Shown: positions 27,387 through 35,669, counted from the stretch's first letter. The stretch: DNA of 49,404 nt from Tepidanaerobacter sp. EBM-38 (GCA_001896545.1 MPOT01000024.1:1-49404); one strand, 5' to 3'. Made by a program: numbers and translations. The notes: generated by a model not told the origin, from the letters alone.

Positions 27387-29039
27387 ATGAATATAACTAT
27401 TAAGGGTTTTGAAGAGATAAGTATTGATAAGACAATAAAGCTAATGGAATTAACAGAAGATTACCAGCATAATTTTAATTCTCCTATTATTGCTGCCATA
27501 GTTGATGGGAAACTTAGAGAACTGACATATGTGCTTGATAAAGATTGTGAAGTAGAGTTTATCGATATGTCGACAGAGACCGGGATGAAAATATATCTAA
27601 GGTCATTGATATTTTTATTTGTAAAGGCTTGCCATGATGTTATACCGAACTGTCAGGTTCGTGTTGAACATTCTCTTGGCGACGGATTGTATTCCGAGCT
27701 CATGGCTGAAGAACCGATAGATGAGGAAGAAGTAGAGGCCATAGAGAACAGAATGCGGCAGTTAGTTGAAAAGGATGTGCCTATTAAAAAATATAAAATG
27801 CCTATTGAAGATGCTCTGGACATATTTAAAAAAGCCGGCATGCAAGACAAAGTAAGGCTTCTAAAGTATCGGAAAGAGGAATATATCAATATATATGAAT
27901 TAGATGGCATGAAAAACTACTTTTACGGGTATATGGTGCCATCCACAGGTTATTTAAGGTGGTTTAAACTAAGGTTCTATTTGCCGGGTATTATTTTACA
28001 GCATCCAAGTAAAACAAATCCCACTTATATAGCACCATATCGCGAGCAGCCAAAACTTTCAAGTATCTTTAGAGAATCAAATAGATGGGCGCAGATTCTG
28101 GGGATTCCCGATGTAGGAGCTTTGAATGACTGCATAAGATCAGGTAAAAGCGGTGAAGTCATAAGAATAGCCGAGGCCCTCCATGAAAAAAAGATAGCCC
28201 AGATTGCAGATATTATTTATAAAGACAGCGAGCAGTTAAGAATAATTCTTATAGCCGGTCCTTCTTCATCAGGCAAAACCACTTTTGCTCAGCGGCTAAT
28301 AGTGCAGCTTATGGTAAACGGCCTCAAACCAATTTCCATTTCTTTAGACGATTATTTTCTAGACAGAGATAAGACTCCGCTAGGTGAGGATGGAAAACCG
28401 AATTTTGAAGCATTAGAGGCTATTGACCTCAAGCTCTTTAATCAGCAATTGACAAGACTTATTCAGGGAAAGGAAGTCATTCTGCCGAAATTCAATTTCC
28501 AAACAGGGAAAAGAGAGTATAGAAATTATCCCATAAAAATTGAAAAAGACCAGCCCATTATTATCGAAGGTATTCACGGATTGAATGAGCATTTAACGGC
28601 ATCAATTCCGAAAGAAAATAAATTTAAAATATATGTAAGTGCTTTGACTCAAATCAATCTTGACAATCACAACCGTATTTCTACCACAGATACAAGATTA
28701 TTAAGGCGCATTGTTCGCGACAGCTGGAGCAGAGCAGCTGATGCCAAAAAAACCATATCTATATGGCCGTCTGTTATGAAAGGTGCACAAGAAAATATTT
28801 TTCCATATCAGGAAGAAGCAGATATAATGTTTAATTCTGCATTAGTTTATGAAATACCCGTACTAAAAAAATATGCGGTTCCACTTTTGAAACAAATTAA
28901 AATTCAAGAACCAGAGTATATAAAGGCAAACCACCTCTTAAAATTTCTTGAGTATGTGGAGCCGATTGAGTATGAGAGGGATATTCCACTTACATCCATT
29001 ATAAGGGAGTTTATAGGCGGTAGCTGCTTTTATGAGTAG
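27387..29039 (+). CDS. Nucleoside kinase with ThrRS-like N-terminal domains
   Basis: A 550-residue protein combining a TGS-like segment (residues 1-60), a threonyl-tRNA-synthetase-like second domain (~70-230, with CHDVIPNCQVRVEHSLGDGLY) and a PRK/uridine-kinase domain (~285-500) with Walker A AGPSSSGKTT (~290), SISLDDYFLDRDKTP and PIIIEGIHGLN. Such fusions occur in Clostridia and Thermotogae and are annotated as nucleoside kinases; the kinase domain would phosphorylate uridine or a related substrate with ATP. Start ATG 27387 has AAGAGGTG upstream. It stands between the lemA-TPM pair and csp as a single gene. Confidence 0.88.
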   Translation: MNITIKGFEEISIDKTIKLMELTEDYQHNFNSPIIAAIVDGKLRELTYVLDKDCEVEFIDMSTETGMKIYLRSLIFLFVKACHDVIPNCQVRVEHSLGDGLYSELMAEEPIDEEEVEAIENRMRQLVEKDVPIKKYKMPIEDALDIFKKAGMQDKVRLLKYRKEEYINIYELDGMKNYFYGYMVPSTGYLRWFKLRFYLPGIILQHPSKTNPTYIAPYREQPKLSSIFRESNRWAQILGIPDVGALNDCIRSGKSGEVIRIAEALHEKKIAQIADIIYKDSEQLRIILIAGPSSSGKTTFAQRLIVQLMVNGLKPISISLDDYFLDRDKTPLGEDGKPNFEALEAIDLKLFNQQLTRLIQGKEVILPKFNFQTGKREYRNYPIKIEKDQPIIIEGIHGLNEHLTASIPKENKFKIYVSALTQINLDNHNRISTTDTRLLRRIVRDSWSRAADAKKTISIWPSVMKGAQENIFPYQEEADIMFNSALVYEIPVLKKYAVPLLKQIKIQEPEYIKANHLLKFLEYVEPIEYERDIPLTSIIREFIGGSCFYE

Positions 29040-29058
29040 GAGTTGCTCAAAACTGAAC

Positions 29059-29078
29059 ATTTAAGTCGGAACTTAAAT
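29059..29078. promoter_or_regulatory. Palindrome touching the csp promoter
   Basis: ATTTAAGT (29059-29066), CGGA, ACTTAAAT (29071-29078): perfect 8-base arms immediately upstream of the -35 box at 29079. Placed like an operator; could also act as a weak terminator for the kinase gene. Confidence 0.45.
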
Positions 29079-29107
29079 TTGACTTTGTTTTTTGAGTGTG
29101 ATATATT
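29079..29107 (+). promoter_or_regulatory. Sigma-A promoter of the cold-shock gene
   Basis: TTGACT (29079-29084), 17-base spacer, TATATT (29102-29107), 50 bases before the TTG start. Confidence 0.65.
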
Positions 29108-29157
29108 GAAACCAGATAGACATATATTTTTATTGAGTTTTTAGGAGGAATGAATAA

Positions 29158-29358
29158 TTGCAAGGTAAAGTTAAGTGGTTTAACCAAGAAAAAGGCTATG
29201 GTTTCATCGAAGTCGAAGGAGACAAAGATGTCTTTGTTCACTATTCGGCAATTCAGCAGGAAGGCTTTAAGACCTTAAAAGAAGGAGATAGCGTAGAATT
29301 TGACGTTGTAGAAGGCCAAAAAGGTCCTCAAGCCGAAAATGTAACATTGGTTCAATAG
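29158..29358 (+). CDS. csp: Cold-shock protein, CspA/CspB family
   Basis: A 66-residue single cold-shock domain. RNP1 KGYGFIEV and RNP2 VFVHYSAI are intact, with the usual [10 protein letters not shown] opening and a [18 protein letters not shown] end. It binds single-stranded RNA and DNA in the cytoplasm and prevents secondary structure. TTG start with AGGAGGAATGAATA upstream. Single gene with its own promoter and terminator. Confidence 0.97.
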   Translation: MQGKVKWFNQEKGYGFIEVEGDKDVFVHYSAIQQEGFKTLKEGDSVEFDVVEGQKGPQAENVTLVQ

Positions 29359-29366
29359 CTGAAAAT

Positions 29367-29394
29367 AAGCCTGGGCTATCCCCCAGGCTTTTTA
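29367..29394 (+). terminator. Terminator of the csp gene
   Basis: Arms AAGCCTGGG (29367-29375) and CCCAGGCTT (29382-29390), then TTTT. Confidence 0.9.
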
Positions 29395-29488
29395 TGTTCT
29401 TACCGTTTATTAGCGGAAATATAATTTGAATAAACCTGGGATATTATATATAATATAGTTACATATAGCAATAATTGCAATTTCGGAT

Positions 29489-29512
29489 AAAATGCATCAA
29501 TCGATGCATTTT
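29489..29512 (+). promoter_or_regulatory. Hairpin in the hpf leader
   Basis: Perfect arms AAAATGCAT (29489-29497) and ATGCATTTT (29504-29512) around CAATCG, ending 31 bases before the hpf ATG. No T-run terminator context beyond the stem's own T residues. Could be an operator in DNA or a leader hairpin in RNA. Confidence 0.45.
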
Positions 29513-29543
29513 ATAAAAAATTCCCAGAAGGGAGTTGAGCTTT

Positions 29544-30071
29544 ATGAAATTAAACATCAGCGGTAAAAATTTTACTGTAACAAAAGCTTTAAAGGACTAT
29601 GCAGAAAAGAAATTAGGAAAGCTCGAAAGATTCTTCGACAGTGAGGTAGAAGCTCAAGTAACATTAAGTGTCGAAAAGAATCGGCACATTGTGGAAGTGA
29701 CTATGCCTATTAATGGCATGTTACTGCGCGGTGAAACGGAAACCTATGATATGTATTCTTCCATCGACGCTGTAGTGGATAAACTCGAAAAACAAATAGA
29801 AAAGTATAAGACTAAAACAGCTCGAAACATCAAAAAGAAGTCTTTTGACTACAGCGGAAATGGCAAGAAAGCATCAAATGAAAATGAGCCCAGAATTGTA
29901 AGAATCAAGAAATTTGCCTTAAAACCCATGGATTTGGAAGAAGCCGTAATGCAGATGGATTTATTGGGTCATGACTTCTTTGTTTTCTCTAATGCTGAAA
30001 CTGACGAAGTCAACGTGGTTTATAAGCGCCGCGACGGCAACTATGGTTTGATAGAACCTGAACTTTTGTAA
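29544..30071 (+). CDS. hpf: Ribosome hibernation-promoting factor, long form
   Basis: A 175-residue protein with the N-terminal ribosome-binding domain (MKLNISGKNFTVTKALKDYAEKKLGKLERF; later IDAVVDKLEKQIEKYK) and the C-terminal dimerisation domain (IVRIKKFALKPMDLEEAVMQMDLLGHDFFVF). The long form pairs 70S ribosomes into inactive 100S dimers in stationary phase. ATG 29544 is used, with AAGGGAG nine bases upstream; TTG 29535 in the same frame is less well placed. A palindrome lies in its leader. Confidence 0.95.
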   Translation: MKLNISGKNFTVTKALKDYAEKKLGKLERFFDSEVEAQVTLSVEKNRHIVEVTMPINGMLLRGETETYDMYSSIDAVVDKLEKQIEKYKTKTARNIKKKSFDYSGNGKKASNENEPRIVRIKKFALKPMDLEEAVMQMDLLGHDFFVFSNAETDEVNVVYKRRDGNYGLIEPELL

Positions 30072-30087
30072 ACTTAAGAATGAATCA

Positions 30088-30113
30088 AAGCCCGCCTAAA
30101 CAGCGGGCTTTTT
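30088..30113 (+). terminator. Terminator of hpf
   Basis: Arms AAGCCCGC (30088-30095) and GCGGGCTT (30103-30110), then TTTT. Confidence 0.9.
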
Positions 30114-30207
30114 AATATTATTTATATATTTTAATCATTATATTTGCAATAGGAGGAATTGCCAATTAAAAGTCGAATTTAAACCATATGAAATGTGGGG
30201 TGATATC

Positions 30208-30852
30208 ATGGATTGTTTTTTAGAGGAAAATATGCTTATTTCCCATTGCGAGGACCTGATAAAAAAAATAAAGGACATTGTTTCGGCGAAAATTATAACA
30301 GGACCTGATGGTAAAATAGCGGAAATTCATGTCATATCAAAGGCCGGCAGAAGCCCTAAGCAGATAGCAAGAGATGTGGAATCAACACTGATAGCATTTC
30401 TGGGCTCTGAAATCGACCACAAAAAAATAAGTATTGCACAGATAAATGATGAAAAAAATGTGATGCAGCCGAGATTGAAAATATCGAAAATCGCAACAAG
30501 CAAAACCCGTAATAATCTTGAAGTAAAGGTTTTACTGGCTGATCCCGAAGGAAAAATCTTATAAGGATCAGCAACAGGTTTGACATCACTTCAAAATCGC
30601 ATGAGAACCACAGCTTGTGCTGCGTTAAATGCTGTGCGGCTTTTTTTGGCTGAGGACTTTGCTCTTTTATTAGATGATATATATACATATAGAATTGGCA
30701 ACTATCAAGCCATATCTGTCCTTATTCTTCTTTCAATGGACGAAAAAGAAGAATATCTTTTAGGCAGTGCTTTAATCAAGCAGGACATCTATGAAGGGGT
30801 AGTATCGGCAGTGTTAGGTGCTATAAATAGAAGAATAGGCCTGCTGATTTAA
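30208..30852 (+). pseudogene. Conserved unknown protein split by an in-frame TAA
   Basis: Two frames, 30208-30564 and the stretch to 30852, are in the same reading frame and separated only by TAA 30562-30564; there is no other stop between them. Read through, they give one protein of ~214 residues. The first part has IAEIHVISKAGRSPKQIARDVESTLIAFLG and IDHKKISIAQI; the second has NRMRTTACAALNAVRLFL and [31 protein letters not shown] recall both blocks occurring together in one uncharacterised Firmicutes/actinobacterial family, which supports a single ancestral gene. ATG 30208 has GGGGTGATATC as ribosome site. Either a nonsense mutation, a sequencing error or stop read-through. Function unknown. 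Confidence 0.7.
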
Positions 30853-31057
30853 ATAACACCAACGACATATTTATCTATCCAGGCTATAACTTTAAAGCCG
30901 TAGACGGCCTTATAACCAACTTTCACCTTCCTAAATCTACCCTTATAATGCTTGTCAGTGCTTTCGCGGGAAGGGAAAAGATTTTAAACGCGTACAAAGA
31001 GGCAGTAAATAAGCGATATAAGTTTCTTAGTTTGGTGATGCAATGTTAATCGTTTAG
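30852..31057 (+). pseudogene. queA: 3' remnant of queA
   Basis: Without a start codon, the frame reads [49 protein letters not shown], the unmistakable C-terminal part of S-adenosylmethionine:tRNA ribosyltransferase-isomerase (queuosine synthesis). The first ~280 residues are missing. Near 31031 one base is lost: restoring it turns SLVMQC-stop into the family ending FGDAMLIV followed by TAG at 31055-31057. It begins exactly where the split gene before it ends. A functional copy presumably exists elsewhere or the function is lost. Confidence 0.85.
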
Positions 31058-31058
31058 T

Positions 31059-31997
31059 TTAGTATAAATCTGCAAGCTCAATATTCAGCACATAGGTATT
31101 GCTGTTTGTTGTAAGATACACCATACCGCCTGATGCAGCGCTGATATTAGAGATATCCTGCTCTGCGGTAATTCCGAGTGAAGAACTTGCGGCATATGTG
31201 ACAACAGCCGTTTGACTGGCCCTTATTTTGGACAAAGTCTGTTCAATATTAAATTCCCCGCCGACTATTGCTGATATGCCGGCATCCGGAATGTAGATGA
31301 CAGGGGCCACAATATTATCGATTTCAAGCGGCTTTTTATGTGTATTACTCCAAAGATACCTTACTTCTGTAGACATGTTGACTTCGAATATTTTTTTATT
31401 ACTGCGGATATCTCCAGCATGTTTGTCGACTGTCTTATATCTTATTTCTTCATCTGCAGGTCTACCTTTAAGTAATAAAGACACTTCCGTATCATTTATT
31501 TTTTTTGCTTCTTCAAAAGTAATTCCCTTTTGCCTGGCAATACTTGCGATATACCGGTCTTTAGTATCCGGTGCATAATTAGTCGTAAACCATGGGGACG
31601 TACCCCTTGGTTCTGCATCCACTTGATGCACCAAGGTCAAGGAAATGCCGTCAGGTGTAGTCTTCCACAACCTAAAATACTTCAAGAATTCTTCACTGCC
31701 AATACTAATGGTCATATTCACCGGCTTTTTATATTTTTGAAAAACATAACCTTCACCATATCTGCCTCTGTATTTCCACCCCTTGTTTTCCACAAATGAA
31801 ATCATTAAATCGGCACCGTCCTCATTTCTTGTGATATACCTTGCCGAATCAATAGGCACCACAATATCATTAGACAATGCGAGCCTTACGGTTCCTTTAA
31901 TTACCGGTATAGTACTGCCTTCCCGAAATAAGGCAGGCGTCAATATTACCAGGACAAGGACTGCCGTGATGCAAATAAATAAAAGCTTATTTTTCAT
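31059..31997 (-). CDS. Unknown membrane-anchored protein with REP-encoded segment
   Basis: A 312-residue protein with an N-terminal membrane or signal segment (KNKLLFICITAVLVLVILTPALF) and a predicted external body without a family I recognise. ATG 31997 is chosen for GAGGAGGAATCAA before it. The segment EPRGTSPWFTTN is encoded by a REP-like hairpin (about 31589-31638) that also occurs outside genes at 32032-32075, so the repeat seems to have been inserted into, and kept in frame with, the gene. The gene is convergent with the queA remnant and alone on its strand. Function unknown. Confidence 0.6.
   Translation of the reverse strand: MKNKLLFICITAVLVLVILTPALFREGSTIPVIKGTVRLALSNDIVVPIDSARYITRNEDGADLMISFVENKGWKYRGRYGEGYVFQKYKKPVNMTISIGSEEFLKYFRLWKTTPDGISLTLVHQVDAEPRGTSPWFTTNYAPDTKDRYIASIARQKGITFEEAKKINDTEVSLLLKGRPADEEIRYKTVDKHAGDIRSNKKIFEVNMSTEVRYLWSNTHKKPLEIDNIVAPVIYIPDAGISAIVGGEFNIEQTLSKIRASQTAVVTYAASSSLGITAEQDISNISAASGGMVYLTTNSNTYVLNIELADLY
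31589..31638. repeat. REP-like repeat, copy A (inside a gene)
   Basis: Core hairpin CCATGGGG-ACGTA-CCCCTTGG (31590-31610), followed by TTCTGCATC and CTTGATGCA. Copy B at 32032-32075 shares GGGGACGTACCCC, TGGTTC, GCATC and CTTGxTGCA in the same order. Confidence 0.75.
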
Positions 31998-32031
31998 TTG
32001 ATTCCTCCTCACTTTATGAAGCTATTTTATA

Positions 32032-32075
32032 GAACCAAGGGGACGTACCCCCTGGTTCAGCATCTCTTGGTGCAT
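32032..32075. repeat. REP-like repeat, copy B (intergenic)
   Basis: GAACCAAGGGG-ACGTA-CCCCCTGGTTC hairpin followed by AGCATCTCTTGGTGCA. Lies 35 bases upstream of the start of the gene that carries copy A. Confidence 0.75.
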
Positions 32076-32498
32076 ACGTTTTGATTCTTATTCTATCTGA
32101 AGTAAAAAAATCAAGATTACGATTTGTAAAACTTTAACTATGCTTAAAGATTTTATATGTAAAAGAAAGAATCCTATAGTAATCATTGTTCTAATAAACG
32201 TAGTAATTAAAAGTAGAGTAAAATAATGCGATTATTCATGGCACCAGAAAACATGAAATTAGCTTAATTATCCATTTTCAATAATCAATACCCTCCAATA
32301 AGATTTTATGAGAACTGGTGTACCACCTGTTTTATGGTGCCATTCTGCAGACACCTCTACTTTTATTAGTCCCATTCAGGTATGTATGGCAATAGTAATG
32401 GAGGTTAATGTATTCTTTAGAATACATTTTTCCCATTTTTGGACTAGAGATTATGTTACTTCAGGTATTACTAGGAGGCCTATCCCACTGGCACATGT
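32076..32498. other. Gene-poor stretch
   Basis: No credible gene in either direction. A 64-codon frame (32308-32502, plus) has no ribosome site and an amino-acid make-up unlike a protein. The right end holds one copy (32467-32487) of a direct repeat that recurs at 33043-33062. Confidence 0.4.
32467..32487. repeat. Direct repeat flanking the vanZ remnant, left copy
   Basis: ATTACTAGGAGGCCTATCCCA; right copy ATTACCGGGAGGCCTGCCCA at 33043-33062. The two agree at about 17 of 20 positions and bracket the vanZ pseudogene. Confidence 0.5.
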
Positions 32499-33010
32499 TT
32501 AATCTGTATAGTATCGCTTTATACAAAGGTCATGATATAAATGAAATAGAACAAAACCAATTACAGACCCGATAATGTTTGAAATAATATCATCTATATC
32601 GGTTATCCTGTATGTACCGATGATAAAAGATATAAAAAATTGGAGAAATTCCACAGTAAAAGATGAAATAAAACCAACTAGAACTATCTCATGAAAAGCG
32701 GATATTTCTCTAAACAACAGCGGAGTTAAAAAACCCATTGAAACAAATAGAATAATATTGCCAAAGACTTGTCGAAAAAGATGATCTGGACTTGGGATTT
32801 CTTATTAGTTGAATAATACTTTTAAAAGGAACAAAATTATTTTTAGGGGAATTTGGGACAGCGTTATAAACAGAAAGCTGACTATATACACAAAAAATAA
32901 AAAAATCAAGATATGTTTTGACAGTGATATTTTCTTTTTAATCCCTAAATCAAAACGGCTATATAACCTATCGACGATATAAATTGAAACAATACAGAAT
33001 TTATCGTTTG
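32499..33010 (-). pseudogene. VanZ-like membrane protein, frameshifted
   Basis: The open part (32499-32738) gives GFLTPLLF and TDIDDIISNIIGSVIGF, the VanZ signature end. Upstream on the same strand the family continues in other frames: SPDHLFRQVFGNIILFVS joins in frame, a stop breaks it near 32800, then NFVPFKSIIQLIRNP appears in a shifted frame, and ISLSKHILIFLFFVYIVSFLFITL, the first membrane helix, in a third. At least two frameshifts are therefore needed. A GGAGG at ~33015 marks the old ribosome site. VanZ proteins are membrane proteins linked to glycopeptide or surface functions; this copy is dead. Confidence 0.75.
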
Positions 33011-33042
33011 CAAATCCTCCAAGTCAAATAACCTTATATAAG

Positions 33043-33062
33043 ATTACCGGGAGGCCTGCCCA
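33043..33062. repeat. Direct repeat flanking the vanZ remnant, right copy
   Basis: See left copy at 32467-32487. It lies between the vanZ start region and the 3' end of the lipoprotein gene. Confidence 0.5.
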
Positions 33063-33081
33063 TCCGTATTACAGATCGCCC

Positions 33082-34572
33082 CTAGTTGGGAATTTTATTT
33101 AATTCTTCATCGGTTAAAGGTTCAATATCATCTTCAGATACCATTTCATAATAAAAATATTTAAAGATTCTTGAAGAACTGCCATGCTCATCTGAAATCT
33201 GCTCTCCGGTTCCGATAAGGTATATGACTTTTTCCTTCGGATCGGTTTGAAATATGCGTGCGTGAATTTTTTCATCTATGATGATATCATGCGTATCGAT
33301 CAAATTTCCATCTATATCAAACTTTTTCAAGCCATCATCGGACCCGACGTAAATATAATCTCCATCCACTAATATATTATCCTCACTCTTACGTGCCAAT
33401 ACTTCCATTGACATATTAACAGATCTGCCTTTTATAATATTTCCTTCATAATCAATAATAAATAAAAAGTATGGAGACAATAAATTTTCCTCTTTTACAT
33501 AGGTACTGCATATTGCTATTAGCCGTTTATGTGACGGATCCGGTTTAACTAATTCTATATTCACCTCGTTAGGTATTTCCAATATGCTTTTTTCGTTCCC
33601 GTTTGAATCCAGGAGTATTATAGAACCACCTATTATCGTATTTATCTTATCAAAGGGAGGATCCGGAGCGTTGGGATCAGCAGAGAACCATATATCACTT
33701 TGCTTGGGATCATTGGCTGCCAGTATGATATTGTTGAATCTATCTTTGGTTATATAAGAAACATATTTAAACTTTGGATTTATATACTCCCATTTAATTT
33801 CCCCGGTGAGGGCATCTATCCCATATACTGGGTTATATTCGGTAAAGCTGCTGACCGCTATTATGAGACCTTCATCGTTTGAAATGCAGATTTCCGTCAC
33901 CGGTTGGTTAGTGTTTGTTACTTTATTTTCTCCGATTAATACATTCCATATTATGTCGCCTTTTTCATTAACACAATAAACTTTTCCATCCTGACCGCCA
34001 AAATATGCAAAACTGTTTTTGGTAAAAACAAATTTCGGAACGGTCATTATAAAGTTTTCATTGTATTCGAAAGGAATAGTATACTCTAATTTGCCATTGG
34101 GATTTATTATCAAAACCTTAGAATTACCAAAATCATAGGCATATATGTTTCCGTTGGGATGTAATCCCAACTCAACTATTTCCACGGAATTTAGTCCCAT
34201 GTCAAAAAACTTATATTCGCCGGCGACTTCTCCGCTTGAAGCATGGATGGCAGTTAAACCTTCTTCAAAATTTGTGGTATAGAGAATGTTCTTTTCGGAG
34301 TCTAATGCTATATTTGAATGCTGAGCAAGAGTGCGATGTATGTCCAATTCAGGAGGAAATACCCATTCAATTGATTTTGACAGATTTTGAGATTTTATTC
34401 TATCGGAATTATCATTTGTGGTATTTTTTGCACCGATTTCATTCGAGTGGCTTTTGTTATCATATGTAATCGGTAATGAGTTATCTTCTTTTATTTCGGC
34501 ATTTTTGCATCCAATGATAAATAAAGATAACGCTATTAGCATTGTTACCAATAATATACATGCTTTTTTCAA
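33082..34572 (-). CDS. Beta-propeller-like (PQQ-type repeat) lipoprotein
   Basis: A 496-residue protein with a lipoprotein signal (CILLVTMLIALSLFIIGC, lipobox IIGC at residue ~22), a short Asn/Ser linker, and a body of repeated blades of the kind 'xGkvycvnxkGxixW': YCVNEKGDIIWNVLIG, GIDALTGEIKWEYIN, LIINPNGKLEYTIPF. This pattern is typical of PQQ-like beta-propellers that scaffold or bind ligands at the cell surface. The ATG follows AGGAGGATTTC. Its last residues SEDDIEPLTDEELNKIPN recur almost identically in a fragment at 34653-34850, showing that a related gene once lay next to it. Ligand unknown. Confidence 0.7.
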   Translation of the reverse strand: MKKACILLVTMLIALSLFIIGCKNAEIKEDNSLPITYDNKSHSNEIGAKNTTNDNSDRIKSQNLSKSIEWVFPPELDIHRTLAQHSNIALDSEKNILYTTNFEEGLTAIHASSGEVAGEYKFFDMGLNSVEIVELGLHPNGNIYAYDFGNSKVLIINPNGKLEYTIPFEYNENFIMTVPKFVFTKNSFAYFGGQDGKVYCVNEKGDIIWNVLIGENKVTNTNQPVTEICISNDEGLIIAVSSFTEYNPVYGIDALTGEIKWEYINPKFKYVSYITKDRFNNIILAANDPKQSDIWFSADPNAPDPPFDKINTIIGGSIILLDSNGNEKSILEIPNEVNIELVKPDPSHKRLIAICSTYVKEENLLSPYFLFIIDYEGNIIKGRSVNMSMEVLARKSEDNILVDGDYIYVGSDDGLKKFDIDGNLIDTHDIIIDEKIHARIFQTDPKEKVIYLIGTGEQISDEHGSSSRIFKYFYYEMVSEDDIEPLTDEELNKIPN

Positions 34573-34652
34573 ACGAAATCCTCCTATAAATTATATATTA
34601 TATAGTAAAGATTGTCTCTCATCTCAGATGAGAGACAATTCATGGATGATTG

Positions 34653-34850
34653 TTAATACACTACTATTCGACTAATGTCTTCAAGTTCAGCGTCTTTAAG
34701 ATTATCAGTGAAATTAATATTTTTCCCATTTTTCATTCCGGGATCATGAATATAGAAATATTTATCATAGCTGTTGGAACTAACACTATATTTGTTATTT
34801 TTAGGAATTTTGTTTAATTCTTCATCGGTTAAAGGTTCGATTTCATCTTC
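34653..34850 (-). pseudogene. C-terminal fragment homologous to the lipoprotein tail
   Basis: Open frame reading SEDEIEPLTDEELNKIPKNNKY onward to IVVY-stop. Its first part matches the last 18 residues of the lipoprotein gene downstream (SEDDIEPLTDEELNKIPN). There is no start codon or ribosome site. It is joined out of frame to the anti-sigma-like remnant at about 34845, so this is the tail of a gene whose front was lost by deletion. Confidence 0.65.
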
Positions 34851-35197
34851 CGAGAATCTCCCTTGTCATTTTCATAGGTTATGATGCATTCATATTTATT
34901 GTCGATGACACGAACCGGTTTATATGAGTCGGGTATAAAGCTCGGCAGGTATAATTCTTTATAATTGGTCAGGTGCACATGGGGTTCAGTGCCTTCGTCC
35001 TGAATCACTATCCTGGTGAATTCATCCTTAATGTCCAGATAAAAATTCATCACCGGAACTCTGACGGCTTCAACCTTGGCTACCAAGAACCATGTAGCTA
35101 TGATAAATACGGCTGCCGTTTTGCTCAGAATCCTACCATATTTGTTCCGGTTTTCCGCTCTTTTTTGCTTTGTGCAATCTATATCGAACATTTTCAT
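34829..35197 (-). pseudogene. Anti-sigma-factor-like remnant, chimeric at both ends
   Basis: The core (RILSKTAAVFIIATWFLVAKVEAVRVPVMNFYLDIKDEFTRIV, then YKELYLPSFIPDSYKPV and ECIITYENDKGD) looks like the membrane segment and external DUF4367-like region of clostridial anti-sigma factors paired with ECF sigma factors. The first ~20 residues are merely the sigma gene read in another frame, so the cytoplasmic sigma-binding part is missing, and the 3' end runs into an unrelated tail at 34845. Two deletions thus left an internal slice. Confidence 0.65.
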
Positions 35198-35669
35198 TGC
35201 TTATATTAAGCATTTGTGCGATTTCAGCATTACTGTAATCATAAAAATATCTCAGAATTATAACATCGGAGTATTTTTGCGGCAATTTTGATATATTGCT
35301 TTTCATCAATTCCGCAGATTCTTCGGATATGACAAATTCCGGCGGTGCCATGTTGGTGTCAATTGGTTCAATTGCCAATTCTTCCAAGGAAACGGCATAA
35401 TTTTTCTTTCGTCGGCGGTATATATCAATAGATGTGTTCTTAACAATAATAACGATTAGAGCTCTGGTTTTGTTAGAAAAAACATCATCGATTTTATGTA
35501 AATTTTTAATAATTTTCATGAAGGATTGCTGGACAGCATCTTCTGCCAAATCTACATTTTTCAAGATGGCATTTGCTATTTTAAACATAGATGCCTTATA
35601 ATTCTTGTAAAGCAGTTCAAATTTGCTGCTGTCAGCATTGCTGCCGCACATTGTCAAATATATGAGCAT
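35133..35669 (-). CDS. ECF-type RNA polymerase sigma factor, C-terminus possibly truncated
   Basis: A 178-residue sigma-70 family protein. Region 2 is seen at ELLYKNYKASMFKIANAIL and DLAEDAVQQSFMKIIKNLHKI; region 4 at SKLPQKYSDVIILRYFYDYSNAEIAQMLNISNENVRYRLHKAKK. Just after the region-4 recognition helix the protein ends KSGKPEQIW, at a junction with anti-sigma DNA, so a few C-terminal residues may have been replaced by deletion. It could still direct transcription. With its anti-sigma destroyed it would be unregulated, if active. ATG with GAGGAC upstream. Confidence 0.8.
   Translation of the reverse strand: MLIYLTMCGSNADSSKFELLYKNYKASMFKIANAILKNVDLAEDAVQQSFMKIIKNLHKIDDVFSNKTRALIVIIVKNTSIDIYRRRKKNYAVSLEELAIEPIDTNMAPPEFVISEESAELMKSNISKLPQKYSDVIILRYFYDYSNAEIAQMLNISNENVRYRLHKAKKSGKPEQIW

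Noticed and set aside
32308..32502. 64-codon plus-strand frame in the gap before vanZ
   Set aside because: No ribosome site, composition unlike a protein, overlaps a repeat; not a gene.
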